This document shows, in pieces, positions 1 to 7,696 of a stretch of DNA of 58,766 nucleotides. The stretch is taken from NCBI RefSeq assembly GCF_019308355.1, contig NZ_JAAGKM010000016.1, positions 1-58,766 on the forward strand, in the 5' to 3' direction. The notes beneath the pieces are model-generated. The model saw only the letters and a list, made by a program, of their open reading frames with translations. It did no database searches and was not told the DNA's origin. Origin of the DNA: Empedobacter falsenii. Its GTDB lineage: Bacteria; Bacteroidota; Bacteroidia; Flavobacteriales; Weeksellaceae. Made by a program: the position numbers and the translations under genes. Numbering within the stretch: the first letter of the stretch is position 1; every line of letters begins with the position of its first letter.

Positions 1-125
1 ATTGAAATATGGTAAGGTCAAAAATCCTAATGATTTTCCTACATTTCAAATTAATCAAAATAATAATACAATAATATTAAATAAAAACTCTACTTTTAAG
101 TGTTCTTAACAAGGGGAAGATTACA
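1..125 (+). mobile_element. 3' end of an IS3-like insertion sequence (left copy, cut by window edge)
   Basis: This stretch is repeated, base for base and inverted, at 58641-58765. An open frame enters from the window edge and stops at 107-109, giving about 35 residues (LKYGKVKNPNDFP...), and the element ends 16 bases later at ...GATTACA. Read outward the terminus is TGTAATCTTCCCCTTGTTAA, which resembles the TG...CCCC...GTT terminal repeats of IS3-family elements. The transposase identity is inferred from the end sequence and stop-codon position; the visible peptide has no diagnostic motif. Any other dispersed repeat would look the same at this length. Confidence 0.5.
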
Positions 126-146
126 TCAGAAATTAAAATCTCATAT

Positions 147-551
147 ATGAATGAAGTTGATGAGAAAATCAAAGTAATGGGAAGTAGTGAAGTTTATCAA
201 GTTCTTAAAGCGAATTGGGATTTGGATACAATTGAACTTCAAGAAGAGTTCAAAATATTATTACTAAATCAAGGGAATCAAGTTTTAGGAATTAAAAGCA
301 TGTTTAAGGGCGGAATAAACACTTGTAGCATTGATGTAAGGTTGATTATGGGAATGGCATTAAAAGCTAACGCATCTGCTCTTGTAATAACTCACAACCA
401 CCCAAGTGGAAACCTAAATGCGAGTGAATCAGATAAACGAATAACTTCTAAAATTAAAGAGTGTTGCGAGTTATTTGATATTCGATTGTTAGACCATATC
501 ATTATGGTTAAAAATTCTTACCTTAGTTTTGCAGACGAAGGAATTCTTTGA
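147..551 (+). CDS. RadC/JAB-domain protein, 5' end removed by IS insertion
   Basis: This 134-residue protein carries the RadC-family JAB/MPN metal site HNHPSG (about residues 83-88) followed by SESD, plus the conserved ending SFADEGIL. Short RadC-like proteins of this kind are frequent in Bacteroidota mobile regions; their function is not firmly known. Upstream of the ATG the same frame stays open and reads SEIKISY, which resembles the usual N-terminus of the family, so the original start lay just before position 126, exactly where the IS end abuts. No ATG, GTG or TTG exists in frame between the stop at 78-80 and position 147. The ATG at 147 may act as a replacement start, or the gene may be dead. 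Confidence 0.8.
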   Translation: MNEVDEKIKVMGSSEVYQVLKANWDLDTIELQEEFKILLLNQGNQVLGIKSMFKGGINTCSIDVRLIMGMALKANASALVITHNHPSGNLNASESDKRITSKIKECCELFDIRLLDHIIMVKNSYLSFADEGIL

Positions 552-664
552 TTTAAATAAAATATACGAGTAGGGTTGAAAATGATAATTAGTGGAAATC
601 ATCCCCGATTTCATCCCCTTTAGAAGGTTTTTAGAGCTAAAAGATTGATATGTAGCACATATCT

Positions 665-683
665 TTAATCCCGCCAGCTCCAC
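665..683 (+). other. tmRNA-like 3' end, candidate attachment site
   Basis: The string ATCCCGCCAGCTCCAC matches the T-arm and acceptor 3' strand of tmRNA (ssrA), a classic integration target. The bases before it do not supply the GCGGG partner of the T-arm, and no tmRNA body fits upstream, so this is a fragment and not a gene. A strong terminator follows immediately, as it would after a native ssrA. The simplest reading is the displaced 3' end left at one junction when an element integrated, with the element lying to the left. A tRNA with the same acceptor end is an alternative. Confidence 0.5.
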
Positions 684-687
684 AAAT

Positions 688-720
688 CTCCTTTAAAAAG
701 TTTTAAAGGAGGTTTTTTTA
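688..720 (+). terminator. Terminator following the tmRNA-like end
   Basis: An 11-bp perfect stem, CTCCTTTAAAA pairing with TTTTAAAGGAG, is followed by a run of T. No coding sequence ends close to it on the plus strand, so it probably belonged to the stable RNA gene whose 3' end precedes it. Confidence 0.7.
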
Positions 721-729
721 TTAAGAAAA

Positions 730-1581
730 CTAAGGTTCCCAAATAATACGTGTCATCACATCAAGGTTGGTTCCTGTATGTTTGGTGATAGAAACTCCAG
801 TAACCAAACCAATCATTAAATTGTGTTGAATAGCCAATCTAATTTGAGGTCTTAAAGTATAATGAAATCCATCGCGGTCAATATCCATATTATTTTCAAG
901 TCCAATAAAGTTTTTCGAATTTGGTAAAACATACATCATACTTGCATTTATAGTTGCTCCAACATCTACTTTTTGCTCTTTATAATGATGTTCAAAAATA
1001 GGACCTGTATAGATTAACGTGTTGAAATTTTTAAAATTCTTTGCTCCAATAAAAACAGGATTCATTTTCATACCCGTAAATACAGAACCTTGATGTCCTA
1101 ATTCTTTAAAATTATTAAACTCAAATTCATGAACATAAGCTACAGCCAAAGACATTTTTTGTTTTTCATTTACTAAAAAAGTATATTGAGTTGCTAATTT
1201 TAAACCTTCAATTTTATTGTTCGGAACATAAATAGAGCCATCGTTATTATCGCTTTTGTGATTAAAAGAAAAAGGTACTTCAACCTCCAATCCCAAACGA
1301 TCTGCAACAGCCCATTCATACTCAATAAAACCATTATATTCATTATATCCTTTTTTTGAGGTCACTCCAACCCCTACATTTATCTCAGCTTCTCCTTTTC
1401 TTGCTCCCAGATCGCGCATCAAATCTGTATACAATGGTTCTGCATGATCAACTTTAGGTTTTAATGTTTTTTGTTGTGATTGAATCGTGATGATTGAATC
1501 ATTTTTTGTCTGGGCGTTAGTTGAAATTGTAATGAAAATTGTAATGAAAATTGTTGTCAATATTGTTAAGAAAAACTTCAT
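730..1581 (-). CDS. Putative outer-membrane beta-barrel protein (HAEPL family)
   Basis: The 283-residue product begins MKFFLTILTTIF, a signal peptide ending near TNAQ. The ATG at 1581 is preferred over the in-frame start at 1602 because it gives a normal signal peptide. Next comes HAEPLYTDLMRDLGARKGE (about residues 45-65), a block I recognise from uncharacterised Bacteroidota outer-membrane proteins. The rest is alternating aromatic and polar segments ending in an aromatic-rich strand (TRIIWEP), as in barrels. Ligand unknown. It is transcribed towards the island edge and away from the gene at 1768. Confidence 0.6.
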   Translation of the reverse strand: MKFFLTILTTIFITIFITISTNAQTKNDSIITIQSQQKTLKPKVDHAEPLYTDLMRDLGARKGEAEINVGVGVTSKKGYNEYNGFIEYEWAVADRLGLEVEVPFSFNHKSDNNDGSIYVPNNKIEGLKLATQYTFLVNEKQKMSLAVAYVHEFEFNNFKELGHQGSVFTGMKMNPVFIGAKNFKNFNTLIYTGPIFEHHYKEQKVDVGATINASMMYVLPNSKNFIGLENNMDIDRDGFHYTLRPQIRLAIQHNLMIGLVTGVSITKHTGTNLDVMTRIIWEP

Positions 1582-1767
1582 TTGTTTATTATTTTGAAGC
1601 AAAGGACAAAGAAGATTTAGGAAGAAATTAGGAATTGAAGTTTTACCGCTTTAAAAATCTAACCTATTAAATTTTGAAGTTTTTTGATACTTATCATTTT
1701 AAGAATAATAAAAACTATCTTATCTTAGTCGATGAATTAACACCACATTTAAGAAAATCAAACAATT

Positions 1768-2463
1768 ATGAGTTCCTACGAATATTATAACTTTCCGATA
1801 CAGTTGATAAACGGTTTTTTAGATGATTCTAAAAAAGTTTTGATTGATATTTCACATTATTGTATTTATAGAGTTTTTATAGATAATTTCGAGAAATATT
1901 CGGGTTCTTTTACAGGTTATCAGAAGGCTTGTGATGATTTTGGAATTGAATTTAAAAATGTTGCTGCAGCTTATCAAAATGGTAAAGATTTGTATGAAGC
2001 AACAATAGATAAAAGTCCGATGGTTGGAATGACTTCTGAAATGTATTGGGATTATATGACCAATGAAAAATCGGAATTTGAGAAGGTTTTACTGCTTGGG
2101 GATCTTGCTTTTAAAAGCATTTTAGGTGCAAAATCGTATATAAAATTGGATAATAAATATTGGTTTAGCCGAATGAATGGTTCTGTAAAATCAATTGCGA
2201 AAGAAGAAATTTCTCCAAAACTTCAACGTTATTTGAACGAATATCAAACTAAAAAAATTAAGAATCAATTAATTGCTGGTTGGGGATTAGCTTCGTATTC
2301 AAGATATAATCGCGGGTTTTATGTGAGTTATAAAATGACATTGGATGATTTGGCTTATCATGCAGAAAAGATTCGAAAATCTACTCAAGATAAAAAAATC
2401 AAAAATGATGTAAAATCTGCTCACGAAAAAGCATTAGAGAGATTGGAGAAGGAAGGTCAATAG
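1768..2463 (+). CDS. Hypothetical protein
   Basis: I do not recognise this 231-residue protein. It has no signal peptide or membrane segment, so it is probably cytoplasmic. The N-terminal half is rich in aromatic residues (YEYYNFP, HYCIYRVF), and the C-terminal 50 residues are a Lys/Glu-rich likely helix or coiled coil (about 190-231). It stands alone: a divergent gene lies upstream and a bidirectional terminator follows. Base composition and reading-frame integrity suggest a real gene. Confidence 0.55.
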   Translation: MSSYEYYNFPIQLINGFLDDSKKVLIDISHYCIYRVFIDNFEKYSGSFTGYQKACDDFGIEFKNVAAAYQNGKDLYEATIDKSPMVGMTSEMYWDYMTNEKSEFEKVLLLGDLAFKSILGAKSYIKLDNKYWFSRMNGSVKSIAKEEISPKLQRYLNEYQTKKIKNQLIAGWGLASYSRYNRGFYVSYKMTLDDLAYHAEKIRKSTQDKKIKNDVKSAHEKALERLEKEGQ

Positions 2464-2484
2464 TGTATATATTTTTATCGTACA

Positions 2485-2517
2485 AAAAAACCTGAAGATT
2501 AACTTCAGGTTTTTATT
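2485..2517. terminator. Bidirectional terminator
   Basis: CCTGAAG (2491-2497) pairs with CTTCAGG (2503-2509), with A-run before and T-run after. It serves the plus-strand gene ending at 2463 and the minus-strand export operon ending at 2518. Confidence 0.8.
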
Positions 2518-4896
2518 TTATTTACGTTTAAAAAGATTTTTAAAAAACCTACCTTTATTATGGTTTTTTCCATAACCATAACCATAGCCATAACCTTTTG
2601 TAAAGTCAACATCGTTAACAACCATTGCCATATTTTTAAGACGGTTATCTTGATATAATTCTTTAGGAATAGCCAGCATTCGTTTGTCTAAATAATTAGC
2701 ACGAACAACGTACATTGTAATATCTGCACTGTCAGAAATTAATAAAGTATCAGTAACTAAACTAACAGGGGCAGTATCTATTAATACATAATCATAGTTT
2801 GCTTTTCCATATTTGACAATATCATCAAAACGTCCGTTCATCAATAGCTCTGAAGGATTTGGAGCTACCTGTCCAGAATAAATAACATCAAATTTATAAT
2901 CAGCAGGATTTTTGATGATGATATCACTAATATTAATATCATTTGAAATCAAATATTCTGTAACACCATATTTGTGTCTGTATTGATCGGTAATTCCTAA
3001 ATAATCTAAAACTTTAGGACTTCTAATATCTGCTCCAATTAATAAAACAGATTTACCTGACATTGTTAATATTTGAGCTAAATTAGTTGATATAAATGTT
3101 TTACCTTCTCCGCTTGTAGTAGAAGTTATATAGATAGACTGAGGATCTGTTGAATTTTTAAGTAAAAAATTCATGTTTGTTCTAAGAATTCTAAAAGCTT
3201 CAGCAACACTAGAATTATCATTTTGCTCGATAATAGAAATATCACTTTTAGGTACTTGCCCAGCAATTGGAGCTCCCACAGCATCTTCAACATCCTCCTT
3301 AGAGTTTACATTATTATTCAATAATTTATAAATATATATACATATAAATGGAATAACTAATCCTAGAATTAGAGCTCCTAATAATATAATACTTTTCTTA
3401 GGTGAGACAGGAACCTTAGAACTATAAGCATAGTCAATAACTTTTATATTCTCTGGTGTAGCAGCTGCTTTTATTTCGTTCTCTTCACGTTTTTGTAATA
3501 AGAATAAATATAAAGCTTCAACAATTTGCTGTTGACGAGAAATATCTCTAAAACCTCGTTCTTGGCTTGGTACTTTTTGTATTCTGCTTGTTATTTGATT
3601 TTGTTTGTTCTGAATTGTGCTTAGAGTTGTTTGAGTATTATTTCGGTACAAACGCAAACTATTCTTCAAGTTTCTTTTTACATCATTAATTTGCTCTTGT
3701 AATTTGATCGCGTTAGGGTGATCTTTTGTTACAGATTTTAACATATCTTCTTTAGCGAGAACTAATTCATTGTATGAAGATATTTCTGCTGAGATAGATT
3801 TATCTTCTAACCCAATATTAGAAGGTAGTAAATCAGTCTTAGAAGAATTTAGAGCAGAGTTCATATAATCAACTAATTGTAGTTGAGTAGATGATTCTAA
3901 AAGTTTCTTTTCGTTATCTGCGGCACTTTCTAAAAAGATATTTGCTTCTGAAGTAACATCTGTAATATTATTTTGAACTTTATAACGTTCAAGATTTTTA
4001 TCAACTCCACGTAAATCGTTTGTAACAATTTGTAGGCGATCATCAATAAATTTAGAGGTAGCTTCTGTTAATTTATGATTATCACTTACTAAATCTTCAT
4101 TATAAGTTGTAATAAGATCATTTATTAACTTCTTAGATATATCTGGAACAGGACCAACCAAAGAAAAATTAATAATTTTTGAACTCTTCTCAGTATTTGG
4201 AGAAATACTCAATGAGTTTTGATATGCATTAACAATTCTATCAATAGAATTTAAATTAATTTGATATTCAAAACCAATATGTTTTCCTAAGCTTCCATTT
4301 GGACTAATTATAAAACTTCCAAAGTCTTCTGTAATCTTTTGTCCAAAAGAATATTCCTTTATAACACTTGTTTTTTTATTTTCAAGTTTAAATTTAGTGT
4401 TCGATAATATACTTACAATAAAACTATTATTGTCTAAGCTTTCATTGGCTTTATCGTTCTCATTTAATAAAATGAATTTTATGGGAGATTTTTCTTGTTG
4501 TAATTGAATTTCTGCAACTCGACCTACGCTAAAATATTGTATATTAAAGTTATTTTTTTGAATTACTTTAGTTAATAATCTTCTAGACTTTAGTACATCA
4601 ATTTGATCACCAACTTCTGCGCTTCCTCCAGAACCACCTCCAAGCATAGCTTGATCCATTAAACCAGCTAATTCTCCTGTTGAAGATTCTTTTTCGTTCA
4701 ATAATATTTTAGCTGAAACTTGATATTGTTTTTGTGTGTATTTTACATACAAAAATGCTACTATCAAAGAAATAATAACTCCAAAAACAAACCATTTCCA
4801 ATAGTATAAATATTGTTCTAAAATTTGCCTGATATTAATAGTTTCTTCAGACTCATCGAAGTATTGGTCTTCTACTTTGTTTTTATTTTTACTCAT
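2518..4896 (-). CDS. Polysaccharide co-polymerase with tyrosine autokinase domain (Wzc-like)
   Basis: This 792-residue inner-membrane protein is a chain-length regulator and BY-kinase for capsule or exopolysaccharide export. A Wzz domain opens with a transmembrane helix near residues 33-52, and a second helix lies near 505-525. The long periplasmic part contains coiled-coil segments. The cytoplasmic kinase has Walker A TSGEGKT (about 594-600), Walker A' VLLIGADIRSP (about 618) and Walker B YVLIDTAP. The tail GYGYGYGYG (about 769-777) is the tyrosine cluster that is autophosphorylated in the family. It is the last gene of a three-gene operon, two bases after the Wza-like gene, and is closed by a terminator. 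Confidence 0.92.
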   Translation of the reverse strand: MSKNKNKVEDQYFDESEETINIRQILEQYLYYWKWFVFGVIISLIVAFLYVKYTQKQYQVSAKILLNEKESSTGELAGLMDQAMLGGGSGGSAEVGDQIDVLKSRRLLTKVIQKNNFNIQYFSVGRVAEIQLQQEKSPIKFILLNENDKANESLDNNSFIVSILSNTKFKLENKKTSVIKEYSFGQKITEDFGSFIISPNGSLGKHIGFEYQINLNSIDRIVNAYQNSLSISPNTEKSSKIINFSLVGPVPDISKKLINDLITTYNEDLVSDNHKLTEATSKFIDDRLQIVTNDLRGVDKNLERYKVQNNITDVTSEANIFLESAADNEKKLLESSTQLQLVDYMNSALNSSKTDLLPSNIGLEDKSISAEISSYNELVLAKEDMLKSVTKDHPNAIKLQEQINDVKRNLKNSLRLYRNNTQTTLSTIQNKQNQITSRIQKVPSQERGFRDISRQQQIVEALYLFLLQKREENEIKAAATPENIKVIDYAYSSKVPVSPKKSIILLGALILGLVIPFICIYIYKLLNNNVNSKEDVEDAVGAPIAGQVPKSDISIIEQNDNSSVAEAFRILRTNMNFLLKNSTDPQSIYITSTTSGEGKTFISTNLAQILTMSGKSVLLIGADIRSPKVLDYLGITDQYRHKYGVTEYLISNDINISDIIIKNPADYKFDVIYSGQVAPNPSELLMNGRFDDIVKYGKANYDYVLIDTAPVSLVTDTLLISDSADITMYVVRANYLDKRMLAIPKELYQDNRLKNMAMVVNDVDFTKGYGYGYGYGKNHNKGRFFKNLFKRK

Positions 4897-4898
4897 TT

Positions 4899-5660
4899 TT
4901 ATTTAGAAATAACAGCAATTACAGATATTATAACACCAGCAACAGATATCCATAAAGAATAGTTTGGTGTAAATTTAGATGATGAAATTTTTGCATTATT
5001 TGGTTCTACATAAACAACATCATTTTGTGCTAAATAGTAAACAGGGGAGTTTAGTATTTCTTTAGATGTTAAATCGACATTATAGGTTTGTTTTTGTCCA
5101 TTTTGTTCACGGATAACCATAATATTTTTTCTTACACCATTAATTGTTAAATCTCCTGCCATTCCTAATGCATCAAGAATGCTCACTCTTTCATTTGGAA
5201 TTGTAAAATTACCTGGTTTAGCTACTTCTCCTAAAACCGTGATTCTGAAATTTGTGAAATTTATATTAACACCAGGATTTACAATGTACTTTGATATCTT
5301 AGATTTTAATTCGTTTTCAGCTTCTGTTCTAGTTAATCCTCCAACTTTTACATTACCTATTAAAGGATAGTTGATATACCCATTTTCATCAACAGTATAA
5401 ACTTTTGCATAAGGATTATTTTGCATTCCAGAATTTACTTGATAAATACTTTGTTGATTAAAAGGTTCTGTTGCTTTGATATCAGCAGCACTAACACTAA
5501 TAGCTAATATGTCAGAAGATTGAATTTTAGGGATATACTGTTCGAAATTTGTAGTAGACTGTTGGTCTCCACTTAAATAAACTAATTCCTTTTTTGACGC
5601 ACAAGATGAAATTGTGAGAATAACTATTACAATTAGGAGATTAAAAATTTTATTTTTCAT
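4899..5660 (-). CDS. Polysaccharide export outer-membrane lipoprotein (Wza-like)
   Basis: The 253-residue product starts with a lipoprotein signal ending ISSC (Cys about 20). A Poly_export domain follows (about 45-140; SSDILAISVSA, GYINYPLIGNVKVGG), then an SLBB domain (about 141-200; ITVLGEVAKPGNF). A hydrophobic C-terminal segment (WISVAGVIISVIAVISK) fits the membrane-spanning end of Wza-type channels. It forms the outer-membrane exit pore with the downstream Wzc-like partner. Its ATG overlaps the end of the upstream gene by 11 bases, so the two are translationally coupled. Confidence 0.9.
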   Translation of the reverse strand: MKNKIFNLLIVIVILTISSCASKKELVYLSGDQQSTTNFEQYIPKIQSSDILAISVSAADIKATEPFNQQSIYQVNSGMQNNPYAKVYTVDENGYINYPLIGNVKVGGLTRTEAENELKSKISKYIVNPGVNINFTNFRITVLGEVAKPGNFTIPNERVSILDALGMAGDLTINGVRKNIMVIREQNGQKQTYNVDLTSKEILNSPVYYLAQNDVVYVEPNNAKISSSKFTPNYSLWISVAGVIISVIAVISK

Positions 5661-7590
5661 AAATTAAGTTATCAAGTTTTTCAAATTCAGAGTTTTGAGA
5701 TTTAAATTCTGGTACTATCTCTTTTATTTTAGCCACTAAATGCATGACTTGTTCATGCTTTTCTATAGTTGAAGACATTGAGCATAACTCTTCAATCAAC
5801 TTTTTATTATCTTGACATTTTGAAGTATTTACTTTAGCAATCATTATTTTTTCATGATGTGTTTTAACTGTATTTTCATCATTGGCTAATAATTCTTCAT
5901 AAATTTTTTCACCTGGGCGTAAACCTACAATTTTTATATCAATTTCCTCAGGATATTTAAATCCACTAAGTTTAATCATCCTTTTAGCAAGATCAATAAT
6001 CTTCATAGACTCGCCCATATCAAATACAAAAATCTCGCCACCTTTTCCCATTATTGCTGCTTCAAGTACTAACTGACACGCTTCTGGTATTGTCATAAAA
6101 AAACGTGTAATATCAGGATGAGTTACAGTTAATGGACCTCCGTTTTCCAATTGACGCTTGAATAAAGGTATTACAGATCCATTAGATCCTAACACATTAC
6201 CAAATCGTGTGACAATATAATTAGTTTTAGAAATTTCATTTGTACAATTTACATAAATTTCGGCAACTCGTTTAGTTGCGCCCATCACGTTTGTAGGATT
6301 TACAGCTTTATCAGTAGAAACCATTACAAACTTTTCAGCACCAAATTCATTTGCTAAATCAGCAATTATTTTTGTTCCATAAATATTTGTGTTGATTGCC
6401 TCATAAGGAAATTTTTCCATCAACGGAACATGCTTATATGCAGCTGCATGAAAAATAATTTGCGGATGATATTTATCAAAAAGGCTTAACATTCGTTTTC
6501 GATCTCTTACACTCGAAACGATATAATCTATTCTATTTTGTTTTTCTTCAGAAATTTCATTTTTTAAAGACTGTTGAACATCATATAGAGCCGATTCTGC
6601 CTGATCAATCAAAATTAGTTGAGCAAAATCCATCATAGCAAGTTGCCTTGAAATTTCACTTCCTATAGAACCTGCAGCACCAGTAACAAGTATTACCTTA
6701 CCTTGTACATTTTCATTAATAATAGGGTTTTTCAACTTAATTGATTCACGCCCTAATAAATCTTCAATTTTTAATTGTTTGATTTGAGCAGGCTTGTATG
6801 TACCATCAATCCAATTAGAAATAGGAGGAATTATTTTAATATTAACATTTAAATCTTCTAAAGATTTAGAAAGGTTTAATAACTCATTAGTTTTAATATT
6901 TTGAATAGAAATAATGATTTCTGAAATATCATTTCGTTCAATGAATTTATCATCAACATCATTTATAGAATAAATTTTAGCGCCATCGATAAACGTTCCA
7001 ATTTTAGAAGGTTTGTCATCAATAAAACCTACTACTTTATAGTTAAATTGAGTATCGTTTTGTAAAATATCTCGAGTGATTAATCCTGAATCTCCAGCTC
7101 CGTAAATCAATGTTTTTTGTTGAGCTTTATTTTTAGAAAAAAAATAATCGTAAATCCATTTATAATATAATCTGGCAATAACCATTATTACTGTTGAAAT
7201 AAATAAATGGACAAAGATAACAGAGTAAGACATTCTGAAAACATATGAAACAGGAGTGTTCTCCGAAAGATTAGATTCAATGAATTGTCTATAGATAAAA
7301 GAGATGAAGAAAAGAATCAGAAAAGCGGTCGTATTTGAAACAAAAACATTTTCAGCATCTTTTAACCCCGTTTTTTTTACAATTCCCTTATATGTTTTGA
7401 AGTATAGGAAACATAGAGTATATGCTGCTACAACAAATGGTAATTTAAATAATAATTTTTCTAAACTAAAAGAATTTAGAAAACTATTAAGTATAAAATT
7501 GGTTATTACATAGCTAAAGAAAACTATAAGTATGTCTAGCACTAATACTACCCATCTAGGAGCATTAAAGTGTTGGTTAAAAGGATTCAA
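5650..7590 (-). CDS. Membrane-bound UDP-sugar 4,6-dehydratase/epimerase (PglF/WbpM/CapD family)
   Basis: This 646-residue protein has four N-terminal transmembrane helices (about residues 12-150). A first Rossmann segment has YGAGDSG (about 163). The catalytic SDR domain has TGAAGSIGSE (about 303) and the family signature VSTDKAVNPTN in place of the usual YxxxK. Relatives dehydrate UDP-GlcNAc or similar sugars to make deoxy-amino sugars for glycans. It is the first gene of the export operon. No glycosyltransferase or flippase is near, so the sugar cannot be deduced here. Confidence 0.88.
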   Translation of the reverse strand: MNPFNQHFNAPRWVVLVLDILIVFFSYVITNFILNSFLNSFSLEKLLFKLPFVVAAYTLCFLYFKTYKGIVKKTGLKDAENVFVSNTTAFLILFFISFIYRQFIESNLSENTPVSYVFRMSYSVIFVHLFISTVIMVIARLYYKWIYDYFFSKNKAQQKTLIYGAGDSGLITRDILQNDTQFNYKVVGFIDDKPSKIGTFIDGAKIYSINDVDDKFIERNDISEIIISIQNIKTNELLNLSKSLEDLNVNIKIIPPISNWIDGTYKPAQIKQLKIEDLLGRESIKLKNPIINENVQGKVILVTGAAGSIGSEISRQLAMMDFAQLILIDQAESALYDVQQSLKNEISEEKQNRIDYIVSSVRDRKRMLSLFDKYHPQIIFHAAAYKHVPLMEKFPYEAINTNIYGTKIIADLANEFGAEKFVMVSTDKAVNPTNVMGATKRVAEIYVNCTNEISKTNYIVTRFGNVLGSNGSVIPLFKRQLENGGPLTVTHPDITRFFMTIPEACQLVLEAAIMGKGGEIFVFDMGESMKIIDLAKRMIKLSGFKYPEEIDIKIVGLRPGEKIYEELLANDENTVKTHHEKIMIAKVNTSKCQDNKKLIEELCSMSSTIEKHEQVMHLVAKIKEIVPEFKSQNSEFEKLDNLIYEK

Positions 7591-7621
7591 TATTTTAGTA
7601 ATTTAAGTGGTGGTAAAGATA

Positions 7622-7674
7622 ATAAAAAAATCAGGAATAGAGACTCCAAAAAATGGAAAAATCTATCCCTGATT
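7622..7674 (-). terminator. Terminator of the ompA-like gene
   Basis: On the minus strand AATCAGGGATAGA pairs with TCTATTCCTGATT (one G-U pair) across a 20-base loop, followed by a T-run. It separates the OmpA gene from the downstream polysaccharide operon. Confidence 0.7.
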
Positions 7675-7696
7675 AATATCTTAAATTAAGAGAGAA

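Noticed and set aside
600-720. Complete tmRNA or tRNA gene
   Set aside because: Only the acceptor and half of the T-arm are present; no matching 5' acceptor strand or T-arm partner occurs upstream within the window.
4800-4896. Possible frameshift at the Wzc start near the Wza-like stop
   Set aside because: The two genes are separated by two bases with both frames intact and both termini normal for their families.
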